Made by a program: the position numbers and the translations under genes. A model generated the notes under the pieces. It ran no database searches. It worked only from the letters and a program-made list of their open reading frames with translations, and had not been told where the DNA came from. Below, piece by piece: positions 53,438 to 62,980 of a stretch of 64,000 bases of DNA. Every line of letters begins with the position of its first letter. Position 1 is the stretch's first letter. This stretch comes from Acetobacter suratthaniensis. Lineage in GTDB: Bacteria > Pseudomonadota > Alphaproteobacteria > Acetobacterales > Acetobacteraceae. The stretch spans positions 124,001 through 188,000 of the forward strand of contig NZ_JAFVMG010000003.1 of NCBI RefSeq assembly GCF_017377745.1, given 5' to 3'.

Positions 53438-54979
53438 ATGAAACTTCTGGCCGTTCATCCGAGCGCACTGATGTACACGCGGGTTTTTCTCAGGCTGGAG
53501 CCTTTGGGGCTGGAGCTTGTGGCGGGGGCGGCCCGTCAGGCTGGCCACGATGTGCGGATTATCGATCTTCAGGTGGAAACGCATGAGGATTTCTGGAAGA
53601 TCATGGATGATTTCCAGCCTGATGCGGTCTGTTATTCGGGGAGTTATCTGGCCAATGTGCCTGAAATTCTCGATCTGTGCCATGCAGTACATTATCGTAA
53701 CCCTTCCACGGTGCAGATCATAGGCGGGCATTCCGTTTCCTTTATTGCCAAGGACGTGCTTGATCTGGCGGAAGGTACTGTCACCTGTATTCTCAAAGGT
53801 GAGGGCGATGCCACCATTGGGCCGCTGCTTAACGCCATGCGCGATGGACAGGACCTGCTGGAAGTGCCGGGTGTTGTAACCCTGAAGGGCGAAGGCCCAG
53901 CCCCTATTTTTGTTAAATCGCTGGATGATGTGCGCCCCGCGCGCGACCTGCTGCGCCACCGCAACAAGTATTTTATCGGCACGCTGGACCCCGCAGCCTC
54001 CATCGAGTTTGCGCGCGGCTGTCCGTGGGACTGTACGTTCTGTTCCGCCTGGACATTTTATGGCCGCTCCTACCGTACCGCCAGCCCGCAGGTGATCGCG
54101 GATGAACTGGAGGAAATCAAGGAGCCGGGCATCTTCATTGTTGATGACGTGGCCTTCGTGCATGAAGAACACGGTATGGCTATTGCCAATGAAATCAAGA
54201 AGCGTGGGATCAAGAAGGAATACTATCTTGAAACCCGCGCGGATGTGCTGCTGCGCAACAAGGAGGTGTTCAAGGTCTGGAGCGAGATCGGGCTGTCCTA
54301 TATCTTCATCGGGCTGGAAGCGGTGGATGAAGAAGGGCTGAAACAGTTCCGCAAGCGTGTCTCGCTCGACAAGAATTTCGAAGCGCTGGAATATGCCCGC
54401 TCGCTGGGGCTGATTGTTGCCATCAACATTATTGCCGATCCCTCATGGGATAAACAGCGTTTTGAAACTGTGCGCCAGTGGTGCCTCGAAATACCGGATA
54501 TCGTGAATATTTCGGTAACAACGCCGTATCCGGGTACGGAAATCTGGCACAAGGAAGCGCGTCGCCTGACCACACGTGATTATCGCCTGTTCGACATTCA
54601 GCACGCAGTGCTGCCCACAACCCTGCCGCTGCCCGAGTTTTATGAAGAGCTGGTCAAAACCCAGCAGGTGCTCAACACCAAACATATGGGGTGGGAAGCC
54701 CTGAAGGATACGGCGGGTATTGCTGTGCGGCTGTTGAGGAACGGGCAGACAAATTTTGTCAAAATGCTCTGGAAATTCAATTCGGTTTTCAATCCAGAGC
54801 TACAGCTTGCCGACCATCAGCGTCCGGCCCGTTACCTGATGCCTATCCAGCCGGAAGCGGTGGACACTATCTCGCGCTCTGATCTGTATGTACATGGGCC
54901 GGGCGGACGCAAAACCCGTGCTCTGGACGATGATACAGAGCAGTTTGTCGATACCACCCGTATGGGGGCAGAGGCCTGA
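53438..54979 (+). CDS. hpnR: Hopanoid C-3 methylase HpnR (B12-binding radical SAM)
   Basis: HpnR adds a methyl group to C-3 of hopanoid ring A, making 3-methylhopanoids. The 513-residue protein has an N-terminal B12-binding-type domain (MKLLAVHPSALMYTRVFL...LEPLGLELVAGAAR, VCYSGSYLANVPEI) and a radical SAM core with the cluster motif C195-x3-C199-x2-C202 (GCPWDCTFC). The opening sequence and length match my recollection of HpnR from Methylococcus and Acetobacter; this is not a database result. Another B12-dependent radical SAM methylase is the main alternative. The other hpn genes are not in the window. Confidence 0.82.
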   Translation: MKLLAVHPSALMYTRVFLRLEPLGLELVAGAARQAGHDVRIIDLQVETHEDFWKIMDDFQPDAVCYSGSYLANVPEILDLCHAVHYRNPSTVQIIGGHSVSFIAKDVLDLAEGTVTCILKGEGDATIGPLLNAMRDGQDLLEVPGVVTLKGEGPAPIFVKSLDDVRPARDLLRHRNKYFIGTLDPAASIEFARGCPWDCTFCSAWTFYGRSYRTASPQVIADELEEIKEPGIFIVDDVAFVHEEHGMAIANEIKKRGIKKEYYLETRADVLLRNKEVFKVWSEIGLSYIFIGLEAVDEEGLKQFRKRVSLDKNFEALEYARSLGLIVAINIIADPSWDKQRFETVRQWCLEIPDIVNISVTTPYPGTEIWHKEARRLTTRDYRLFDIQHAVLPTTLPLPEFYEELVKTQQVLNTKHMGWEALKDTAGIAVRLLRNGQTNFVKMLWKFNSVFNPELQLADHQRPARYLMPIQPEAVDTISRSDLYVHGPGGRKTRALDDDTEQFVDTTRMGAEA

Positions 54980-55013
54980 TTGGCAAAGGCTGTCCCCAGC
55001 AGGCCCGGAGCCT

Positions 55014-55655
55014 TCAGGCCAGAAAAGGCCATAGGCTCTGGGCGGTGTAGGTTTCAGCCACCAGACTGAATGGTAAGCCTGCCCGCGTGCGTAAAAGCGC
55101 TGTGTGGCGGAACAGATGCGTTGGCAGGCCAATGGTATTGCCGGGGCTGGCGGTCTGGTTATCATCCGGTGTGGGGCGCAGAGCGTGAAGCTGTGTGCAG
55201 GACAGATTTTTTTCCGGCAGAGGCCACCACAGGCTCTCGCGGGCAAGGGTCTGGCGGAAGAACTCAAGAGCCCGCACCGCACGGCCAAAGGGAATATCCG
55301 TGGTGTCGAGTGCCTGCTGCATGTCGGTGTCCAGCCGGTCGGCCCTGTACCAGTTTTCAGCTTCGGATAGGACAAGCGGGCCGCAGGTCATGCGGATTTT
55401 GCGGTAGTGCAGGGTGGCGGGCTGGCCCAGCAGCGGGGCAAAAGCGGCCGGGCAGGGTGTGGCTGGCTCATCTGCCCGTTCTACCCGCAGCGGGCTTGCG
55501 AGAGAGGTCTGTGCCATCCAGTCTTCCAGCGCACGGGTGGCGCTGGGGGCGGCTAGCAGGGCGTTTTCAAGGCGGGAGACCAGCACGGCCAGATACAGCC
55601 GGTTGGTCAGGGTATCGGGTAGGGGAGTGGGCTGGTTGGGCGGTGTCTGGGTCAT
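55014..55655 (-). CDS. Chorismate-lyase-like protein
   Basis: The 213-residue protein is not a clear UbiC but resembles the chorismate-lyase fold: LHYRKIRMTCGPLVLSEAENWY, DIPFGRAVRALEFFRQTLARESLW (compare the PLGR...TLTRD segment of UbiC) and a late FRHTALLRTRAGLPFSLVAETY (compare the WGRRSRLRLSGKPLLLTE-type strand). Chorismate lyase makes 4-hydroxybenzoate, the ring precursor of ubiquinone. The function is an inference from fold-like sequence spacing; I see no proof of the active-site set. It is convergent with hpnR. Confidence 0.5.
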   Translation of the reverse strand: MTQTPPNQPTPLPDTLTNRLYLAVLVSRLENALLAAPSATRALEDWMAQTSLASPLRVERADEPATPCPAAFAPLLGQPATLHYRKIRMTCGPLVLSEAENWYRADRLDTDMQQALDTTDIPFGRAVRALEFFRQTLARESLWWPLPEKNLSCTQLHALRPTPDDNQTASPGNTIGLPTHLFRHTALLRTRAGLPFSLVAETYTAQSLWPFLA

Positions 55656-55788
55656 CGCGACAGCATACCATGTCCGCTTGCGGCGGGGAGGGGGCGTTGC
55701 CTGTTTCCTGCCGGGGTGAAGTTGCGCTACAATAAGGATACGAACGGCCTGAATGGTGCCCCGTTATTTTTGAAGGGAAGTGGATGTA

Positions 55789-56001
55789 ATGAGTTCCAGC
55801 ACGACAAGTTTCATGGTTGACGGCATGACCTGCGACGGGTGCGTGTCCGCCGTGAAGCGCGCTCTTGCCGCCATTGATGGTGTTGAGTCCACGGACGTCA
55901 ATCTGGCGAGCAGCGAAGTGACGGTTACCTATGACCCGGCGAAGGCTGGTATTTCCTCTCTGCGCAACGCCATTCGTGGGGCGGGGTACGAGGTAGGCTG
56001 A
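55789..56001 (+). CDS. copZ: Heavy-metal-associated domain protein (CopZ-like copper chaperone)
   Basis: The 70-residue protein is a single HMA domain with the metal-binding MTCDGC motif (C15, C18), then VKRALAAIDGVESTDVNL and VTVTYDPAK, ending GAGYEVG. Such proteins carry Cu(I) to a P-type ATPase. The ATG at 55789 is about nine bases after AGGGAAG; an upstream GTG is too close to that site. No copper ATPase or regulator is adjacent. Confidence 0.9.
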   Translation: MSSSTTSFMVDGMTCDGCVSAVKRALAAIDGVESTDVNLASSEVTVTYDPAKAGISSLRNAIRGAGYEVG

Positions 56002-56009
56002 AAACGCCG

Positions 56010-56035
56010 CCGTGCCATGCGTTGACATGGCACGG
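56010..56035 (+). terminator. Hairpin after copZ
   Basis: A perfect 10-bp stem (CCGTGCCATG at 56010-56019 with 56026-56035) has a six-base loop and no T-run. Confidence 0.55.
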
Positions 56036-56150
56036 TGCAGGCGGCCCGGCGGCTGGCGGTAAGCGGGTGGACATGCCACCATGCGCGGCATGGCGGCCGT
56101 GCCGTGGGCATGGCGGGAACAAGGCACAACAGGGGCGGACAAGGGCCACA

Positions 56151-56447
56151 ATGCGTAAGACGACAACACTGGGCCTGAGCATTCTGGCCGTGGGCGGTAT
56201 TCTGCTGGGCGGCTGTTCGTCCGAAATCGGGCGGTTGCCGTCTGATACGGATGTTTCGTGTCTGCGTAAGCAGATGGCCGGGCCGATGTTCCTCAGCTTT
56301 CCGCTGGCGGCCAATACCTGTCAGCGCCTGACCAATCATGGCCTTGTGCTGGGCGAAAAAAATGCCAAGCTGATCCCGCTCAACCTCAAAGGGGCGCCGG
56401 ATTTGCAAAAGCTCGCACAGGAATACGGCTACAGCTACACGCCCTGA
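56151..56447 (+). CDS. Small predicted lipoprotein
   Basis: I do not recognise a named family. The 98-residue product starts MRKTTTLGLSILAVGG and has the lipobox LLGGC at the signal end. The mature part contains two further cysteines (DVSCLRKQ and AANTCQRL) that could form a disulfide. The ATG follows AAGGG. The frame upstream is open but rich in rare starts and unconserved in character. It sits alone between copZ and the HNH gene. Confidence 0.75.
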   Translation: MRKTTTLGLSILAVGGILLGGCSSEIGRLPSDTDVSCLRKQMAGPMFLSFPLAANTCQRLTNHGLVLGEKNAKLIPLNLKGAPDLQKLAQEYGYSYTP

Positions 56448-56515
56448 GCGTAAGCTTTGATGCTGGGCGTGCCTTCCGTAATGGAGGCGGCCCAGTATGG
56501 TGGTGGCTGGTGGAA

Positions 56516-57097
56516 TCAGCTTTCGAGTTCGGTATCCCAGTAAAGATAGTCGCACCAGCTTTTATGCAGGTAGTTGGGCGGAAAGGCGCGGCCGTTTTCC
56601 TGTAGTTCCCACGAGGTTGGGCGTGCCGGAGGGCGGCGGGGGATCATGCCGATTTTCTGGGGCATGTGCGGGCCTTTGCGCAGGTTGCAGCAGCCGCAGG
56701 CCGTGACTACATTTTCCCAGCTTGTGCGCCCGCCCTTGCAGCGTGGAATAACGTGATCAAAGGTCAGTTCGGGCGTGGGGTAACGTTCGCCACAATACTG
56801 GCAGGAAAAGTTGTCACGCAGGAACACGTTGAACCGCGTAAAAGCCGGTTTGCGGGCCGCGGGAATGAAGTCTTTCAGGGCAATGACACTGGGCAGGCGG
56901 AAGGTCTGCCTTGGTGAGCGCACCTCGACATCATATTCGTTCAGCACTGACACACGATCAAGGCACACGGCCTTTATGGCATCCTGCCACGACCACAGGG
57001 AAAGAGGAAAATAGGAGAGTGGCCTGAAGTCGGCATTGAGAACAAGGGCCGGAAAATTCAGAGTACTGCCATCCGCCAAGACGCGTCTCCCTATCAT
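56516..57097 (-). CDS. HNH endonuclease family protein
   Basis: The 193-residue protein starts near LNFPALVLNADFRPLSYFPLSLWSWQDAIKAV, a phrase of a chromosomal HNH family common in alphaproteobacteria. The HNH core has zinc cysteines CQYCGE and CGCCN flanking LTFDHVIPRCKGG (catalytic His). No toxin, phage or intein context is present, so this is a core-genome nuclease of unknown purpose. The start at 57097 is the family-like choice; an ATG at 57145 is also possible, and neither has a ribosome site. Confidence 0.88.
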   Translation of the reverse strand: MIGRRVLADGSTLNFPALVLNADFRPLSYFPLSLWSWQDAIKAVCLDRVSVLNEYDVEVRSPRQTFRLPSVIALKDFIPAARKPAFTRFNVFLRDNFSCQYCGERYPTPELTFDHVIPRCKGGRTSWENVVTACGCCNLRKGPHMPQKIGMIPRRPPARPTSWELQENGRAFPPNYLHKSWCDYLYWDTELES

Positions 57098-57272
57098 GCT
57101 CGGGAACGCCGCCAGAGATGGCCGTAAAACTCGGGGAACGGCCATTCAGGCGATACGTCGTCGAGATAATTACTGCTCCCAGTATTGCAGAGCTTCGGGT
57201 GTGTGGCAAGAAAGCGCAAAGAAACGGTAAGGGAATACGGTCTGTGTACTGGTATTTTTCGGCATAAAAACC

Positions 57273-58235
57273 ATGAATTTTCCATTACATTACAATGGTG
57301 TTACACAGAACGGGCCGCTTTGCGGCTGGCGTACGCGCTTTGCCCCCAGCCCCACCGGGTTTTTGCATCTGGGCCATGTGGCTGCGGCCCTGTTTGGCTG
57401 GCGCTACGCTCAGGAGGGGGGCGCGTGGCTGATCAGGCTGGAGGATATAGACCCCCAGCGGTGCAGGCCGGATTTTGCCATCAACCTGCTGGATGATCTG
57501 GCCTGGCTGGGGCTGCATTCAGCAGAGCCGGTGCTGCGCCAGTCGGAGCGGATGGCCACCTATGGGCAAACGCTGTTGCGCCTGCAGGCGCTGGATGTGC
57601 TGTATCCATGCTTTTGCACCCGTTCTGACATCCAGCGAGAACGGGCGGGCATGATGTCCGCCCCCCATACAGCTCCAGATGGGAGCGCAGTCTATCCCGG
57701 CACATGTCGTGCCCTGCCAGCCGCCGAACGCGCCCGGCGGATTGAGGCCGGGCAGCCTTACGTATTGCGGCTTGATATGGCGCGGGCCTGCGAGCACGTT
57801 CGGCAGCAAGAGGGCGCGCGATGGCCCCTGTGCTATCACGACCTGCAGCGCGGCGCGGTAACCTGCACGCCCGAACGGTTTGGAGATGTGGTGCTGGCCC
57901 GGCGTGATGTTCCGGCATCCTACCACCTATGTGTCAGCCATGATGATGCGGTGCAGGGCATTACACTAGTGACACGGGGGGAGGATCTGCGGCCTGCAAC
58001 CGATCTGCACCGGTTATTGCAGGCCCTCATGGGCTGGTCGGTTCCGGCTTACGCTTTTCATCCTCTGTTATGCGATGCGCAGGGCCGCAGGCTGGCCAAA
58101 CGGGCAGGTGCGCGATCCATCCGTTCCATGCGCGAGGAGGGGTTAAGCCCCGAGGCAGTGAAAGCTCTTGCCGGTATGGCTGATATGCTGCCCGCCGGTG
58201 CGCCGGTGGCCGGGCCTGCGTCAGAAGCGCGGTAA
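57273..58235 (+). CDS. gluQ: Glutamyl-Q tRNA(Asp) synthetase
   Basis: GluQ-RS attaches glutamate to queuosine at the wobble position of tRNA-Asp. The 320-residue protein resembles a GluRS catalytic domain without an anticodon-binding domain: RFAPSPTGFLHLGHVAAAL (HIGH-type), LIRLEDIDPQRC, the zinc site CFCTRSDI and YPGTC, and RRLAKRAGA as a KMSKS-type loop. The length matches the family (~300) and rules out a canonical GluRS (~480). Confidence 0.95.
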   Translation: MNFPLHYNGVTQNGPLCGWRTRFAPSPTGFLHLGHVAAALFGWRYAQEGGAWLIRLEDIDPQRCRPDFAINLLDDLAWLGLHSAEPVLRQSERMATYGQTLLRLQALDVLYPCFCTRSDIQRERAGMMSAPHTAPDGSAVYPGTCRALPAAERARRIEAGQPYVLRLDMARACEHVRQQEGARWPLCYHDLQRGAVTCTPERFGDVVLARRDVPASYHLCVSHDDAVQGITLVTRGEDLRPATDLHRLLQALMGWSVPAYAFHPLLCDAQGRRLAKRAGARSIRSMREEGLSPEAVKALAGMADMLPAGAPVAGPASEAR

Positions 58236-58427
58236 AAGGCGCTCAGTCAGAACGGGTTGTGGTAAAATCAGTGCGTGCGGTGGAAAAAAGCACCCAAGGG
58301 CTGAAATCGTATATTCCGCGCGCCCGCGAACATGATTAGTGTGCCGCAGTCATAACAGACCGCAGGGACAAGCCGGGAGCATGGGTGCCCGCCCCCGCGT
58401 GTCTGAAGTAAACGTGTTGGAAAGTAG

Positions 58428-59636
<1,209 letters not shown>

Positions 59637-59640
59637 GCGC

Positions 59641-60846
59641 ATGGCGCGGGTTTTCGCTGATCGTCTCAAGGGGCTACCGGCCCCTGCGACCATAGAAATG
59701 GCGGCCCGCGCCCGTGCGCTGCGTGCGCAGGGTGCGCCCGTTATTTCGCTGGCGTTGGGTGAGCCGGATTTTGCAACGCCTCCGGCGGTTGTGCAGGCCG
59801 CACATGAGGCGGCACTGGCCGGGCAGACCAAATATCCACCTGTTGATGGCACGCCCGCGCTCAAGGCGGCGGTGGCGCGCAAGTTCGCACGGGATAACGG
59901 ACTGGACTACGCTCCCTCCGAGATCATGGTGTCCAACGGGGGCAAGCAGGTCATTTTCAATGCGTTCATGGCCACGCTTAATCCGGGGGATGAGGTGGTG
60001 GTGCCCGCGCCATACTGGGTCAGCTATCCGCTGATTGCCCGCATGTTTGGGGCAAAACCCGTTTTTGTACCTTGCCGGGAGGAAGACGGTTTTCGCCTGC
60101 GGGCCGATGCGCTGGCTCAGGCCATGGGGCCACGCACGCGCTGGCTGGTGCTTAACTTCCCCTCCAATCCGACCGGGGCTGTGTGTACGCAGGCTGATCT
60201 TGAGGCGATTGCCGAGGTTCTGCGCGCCTATCCCGATACGTGGATTCTGTCTGACGAGATTTACGAACATCTGGTTTTTGATGGTGCGCGCGCGCCTTCA
60301 ATTGCGGCTGTCGCGCCAGATCTGAAAGAGCGCATCATTACGCTTAACGGGGTTTCCAAAGCCTATGCCATGACCGGCTGGCGCGTGGGGTTTGCCGGAG
60401 GGCCAGCCGACCTGATTGCCGCCATGCGCGGAGTGCAGGGTAACGCGACATCGGGTATCTGCACCATTGCGCAGGCGGCTGCCGCAGCCGCGCTGGATGG
60501 CCCGGCTGATCTGGTGGCGGATATGGTTGCGGTTTATAGCCGCAGGCGGCGCATGGTGGTGGAAGCCCTTCAGGCGGTACCGGGGCTGACCTGCGCCCTG
60601 CCTGCGGGTGCTTTTTACGCCTATCCCGGCGTGGCGGGCTGTCTGGGCCGCCGTGCGGCGGGCGGGCGATTGCTGGAGAGCGATCTCGATTTCGCGCAGG
60701 CGCTGCTGGAAGAAGAATACGTGGCCACCGTGCCGGGGAGTGCTTTTGGGGCTTCGCCCTACCTGCGGCTTTCCTGTGCGACCTCGGACGAAGCGCTGGC
60801 TGAAGCCTGTGCGCGTATCAGCCGGTTTGTCAGTGGCTTATGCTGA
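59641..60846 (+). CDS. Second class I aminotransferase, tandem paralogue
   Basis: The 401-residue protein aligns along its length with the preceding enzyme: [45 protein letters not shown]240 in [16 protein letters not shown], and the shared late segment ALLEEE-VA-V-GSAF. Many differences in the substrate loops suggest a distinct substrate range. It begins four bases after the first gene, and the EamA transporter overlaps its end, so all three probably form one operon. Confidence 0.92.
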   Translation: MARVFADRLKGLPAPATIEMAARARALRAQGAPVISLALGEPDFATPPAVVQAAHEAALAGQTKYPPVDGTPALKAAVARKFARDNGLDYAPSEIMVSNGGKQVIFNAFMATLNPGDEVVVPAPYWVSYPLIARMFGAKPVFVPCREEDGFRLRADALAQAMGPRTRWLVLNFPSNPTGAVCTQADLEAIAEVLRAYPDTWILSDEIYEHLVFDGARAPSIAAVAPDLKERIITLNGVSKAYAMTGWRVGFAGGPADLIAAMRGVQGNATSGICTIAQAAAAAALDGPADLVADMVAVYSRRRRMVVEALQAVPGLTCALPAGAFYAYPGVAGCLGRRAAGGRLLESDLDFAQALLEEEYVATVPGSAFGASPYLRLSCATSDEALAEACARISRFVSGLC

Positions 60847-61778
60847 ATGAGGCTTCGGTGATGGAAGCCGCCCGTGCAGGGGGTAATACCCCGCGCGCAC
60901 GTGGCTTTCTGCCCGAGCTGGTTCTTATTATTACGGCGGCGTTGTGGGGCGGCACCTTTCTGGTGGTGCAACTGGCAGAGCAGCATACTGGCACGCTGTT
61001 TTTTGTCGCGGCCCGCTTCCTGACAGCCGGAGGGCTGACCTGCCTGCTGTTTGCCCGTGCCCTGCCGGGGCTAAACAGGGCGGAATGTGTGGCGGGTGGG
61101 GTTATCGGCGTTGTCATGTTCGGTGCCTACACTTTGCAGACATGGGGCCTGCGCAGCATTTCCAGCAGTCAGTCCGCTTTTATTACCGGTATGTATGTGC
61201 CGGTGGTGCCGTTTGTGCAGTGGCTGTTCAGCAAGCGTGCGCCGCGTCTTGCCGGGTGGTTGGGCATAGGCTGTGCGTTCTGTGGGCTGGTGCTGCTGAC
61301 AGGCTGGCGGCAGATTGTCAGCCTGCAACTGGGAGCAGGTGAAGTCGGAACCCTGATTGCCGCAGCCCTGATCGCGCTTGAAATTGTTCTGGTCGGGTAT
61401 TTTGCCCGGCCCGGTCTGGATAGTTTTCGCATGACCGTGGTGCAGCTTCTGGTTGTGGGGGTGTTGGCCCTTTGTGCAATGCCTCTTGCGCACGAGGCGG
61501 TACCGGTTTTTTCATGGGGCTGGGCGCTACCGGTGCTGGCGCTGGGTGGCTTGAGCGCTGTGATTTACACGGCCATGAACTGGGCGCAGCAGACGGTTTC
61601 CCCTACCAGAGCCACGGTTATTTACGCGGGCGAGCCGGTCTGGGCGGGGCTTGTCGGTTGGCTGGCGGGGGAGGCCCTGCCCATGCGTGCGTTGGTCGGG
61701 GCCGGGCTGGTGGTGCTGGGCGTTCTGGTAAGCGAAGTCAGGTTGGGTAAAAAAAACGCGGGAGATAACGCGGGTTAA
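60840..61778 (+). CDS. EamA/DMT-family transporter
   Basis: The 312-residue membrane protein has ten hydrophobic segments in two EamA repeats: LIITAALWGGTFLVVQLA near the start and LPVLALGGLSAVIYTAMNWAQ in the second half, with the closing ATVIYAGEPVWAGLVGWL. Such proteins export amino acids or metabolites (RhtA, YdcZ types). The ATG at 60840 overlaps the aminotransferase stop by seven bases; an ATG at 60861 after GAGG is a good alternative. Its position behind two aminotransferases suggests amino-acid export. Confidence 0.9.
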   Translation: MLNEASVMEAARAGGNTPRARGFLPELVLIITAALWGGTFLVVQLAEQHTGTLFFVAARFLTAGGLTCLLFARALPGLNRAECVAGGVIGVVMFGAYTLQTWGLRSISSSQSAFITGMYVPVVPFVQWLFSKRAPRLAGWLGIGCAFCGLVLLTGWRQIVSLQLGAGEVGTLIAAALIALEIVLVGYFARPGLDSFRMTVVQLLVVGVLALCAMPLAHEAVPVFSWGWALPVLALGGLSAVIYTAMNWAQQTVSPTRATVIYAGEPVWAGLVGWLAGEALPMRALVGAGLVVLGVLVSEVRLGKKNAGDNAG

Positions 61779-61805
61779 AGTGTTGCCTGTGTGTGGTGGC
61801 GGCCT

Positions 61806-62849
61806 TTAATCGCTGGCAGGGCTCTCCTTATAAAAACATATGCCATTCAGGCGCTGTTTTTTCATCGTATAAAGACTGATATCCGCACGGTTCATCAGTA
61901 TTTTTTGTGTTGCGCCGTTTTCTGGAAAAAGAGAAATGCCAATGCAGCAGCCAACGCTCAGCAGGTTGCCATCTATACGGTTAGGCTCCACGACAACGCT
62001 GTACACTTTCTCTGAAATGGCTTCGATTTCAGAAATATTTTTATAATTTGCCAGAATAATGAACTCATCCCCACCCAGTCTTCCTAGAAAATGGCTGGTG
62101 TTTTTAAAGGCGGCTCTCAGTTTCTCGCCAATGGTTGTGAGAACTTCATCGCCAGTCAGATGGCCATAATTGTCATTTATATCTTTGAAATTATTCAGAT
62201 CAATGATCATGCAGGCAAAGGTTGCCTGTGTTTGTCCGTTTTTTTCAATCAGTGTTTTGAAATGGTCGTTCAGCGCATTTCTGTTGGCTAAATTTGTCAG
62301 ATTGTCGGTGTAAGCGATTTTTTGCAGATAAGATAACTGTTCACGGTTTTTATAATAATCTGTCAGATAGCCTACGATGCACGACCATAGAATAATAAAC
62401 GACAGGATTAAGAAAATGGAACTCGCTCCCGCACCGTCTTTTGGTGGAGTTACGGTGTAATGGGCAAGAAAATATTTGTCTGAAATATGATAAATTGAAA
62501 TGAATGTGCCAATTATTGCGCCAGCTATGTAATTTGCATATAAAAAACCAAAATCTATTATTTTTATTGCGAGATAAAAGCCGAAAACAAGAAGGGCGTA
62601 GGATAGGAGAGAGTAAAGAAGGCTGAAGTTGCTGCTTTCAGCACCAAAAATCTTGATCAGAACAATATGATGGATGATCCATACACTTGTTGCCATAAAA
62701 CAGGGTATGGCTGCTTTTATAAGTTTTCTGGCTGGGCTGGTCGTTTGTATACCCCGCTCGTACAGGGCGCCGGATAAAGCCAGACAAGCAGATATAAAAG
62801 AGATTATTTCCAAGCTTGTCATGCTTTTCAGGTTTAATGGAAAGGCCAT
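61806..62849 (-). CDS. Membrane diguanylate cyclase (GGDEF), AT-rich
   Basis: The 347-residue protein has about five to six membrane helices (~12-30, 43-66, 76-97, 100-120, 143-162) and a cytoplasmic GGDEF domain with YTDNLTNLANR, DLNNFKDINDNYGH and the active site GGDEF at 259-263. The inhibitory RxxD site is absent (NTSH at that place), so product inhibition is probably weak. The start at 62849 has GAGG seven bases upstream. Its base composition is plainly more AT-rich than its neighbours, with many AAA, ATT and TTT codons, suggesting transfer. Confidence 0.92.
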   Translation of the reverse strand: MAFPLNLKSMTSLEIISFISACLALSGALYERGIQTTSPARKLIKAAIPCFMATSVWIIHHIVLIKIFGAESSNFSLLYSLLSYALLVFGFYLAIKIIDFGFLYANYIAGAIIGTFISIYHISDKYFLAHYTVTPPKDGAGASSIFLILSFIILWSCIVGYLTDYYKNREQLSYLQKIAYTDNLTNLANRNALNDHFKTLIEKNGQTQATFACMIIDLNNFKDINDNYGHLTGDEVLTTIGEKLRAAFKNTSHFLGRLGGDEFIILANYKNISEIEAISEKVYSVVVEPNRIDGNLLSVGCCIGISLFPENGATQKILMNRADISLYTMKKQRLNGICFYKESPASD

Positions 62850-62980
62850 ATAACAGCCTCTACCATTTTGGTGAGAATGTTTTCATCACATTTGTATATA
62901 GAGAATAATTTAAGAATGAGGGCCGGAGTTTACCCGGCGTCATTTTATGGCTGAGTGGGGTTGGCCGGGTGCTGCCGATA
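62850..62980. other. AT-rich spacer upstream of the GGDEF gene
   Basis: 131 bases without a gene. The minus strand carries TATACA, a possible -10 for the cyclase. Composition matches the AT-rich gene rather than the region to the right. Confidence 0.4.

Noticed and set aside
56010-56035. Hairpin after copZ as a copper-responsive operator
   Set aside because: It lies downstream of copZ, not in its promoter; a terminator or 3' stabiliser is simpler.
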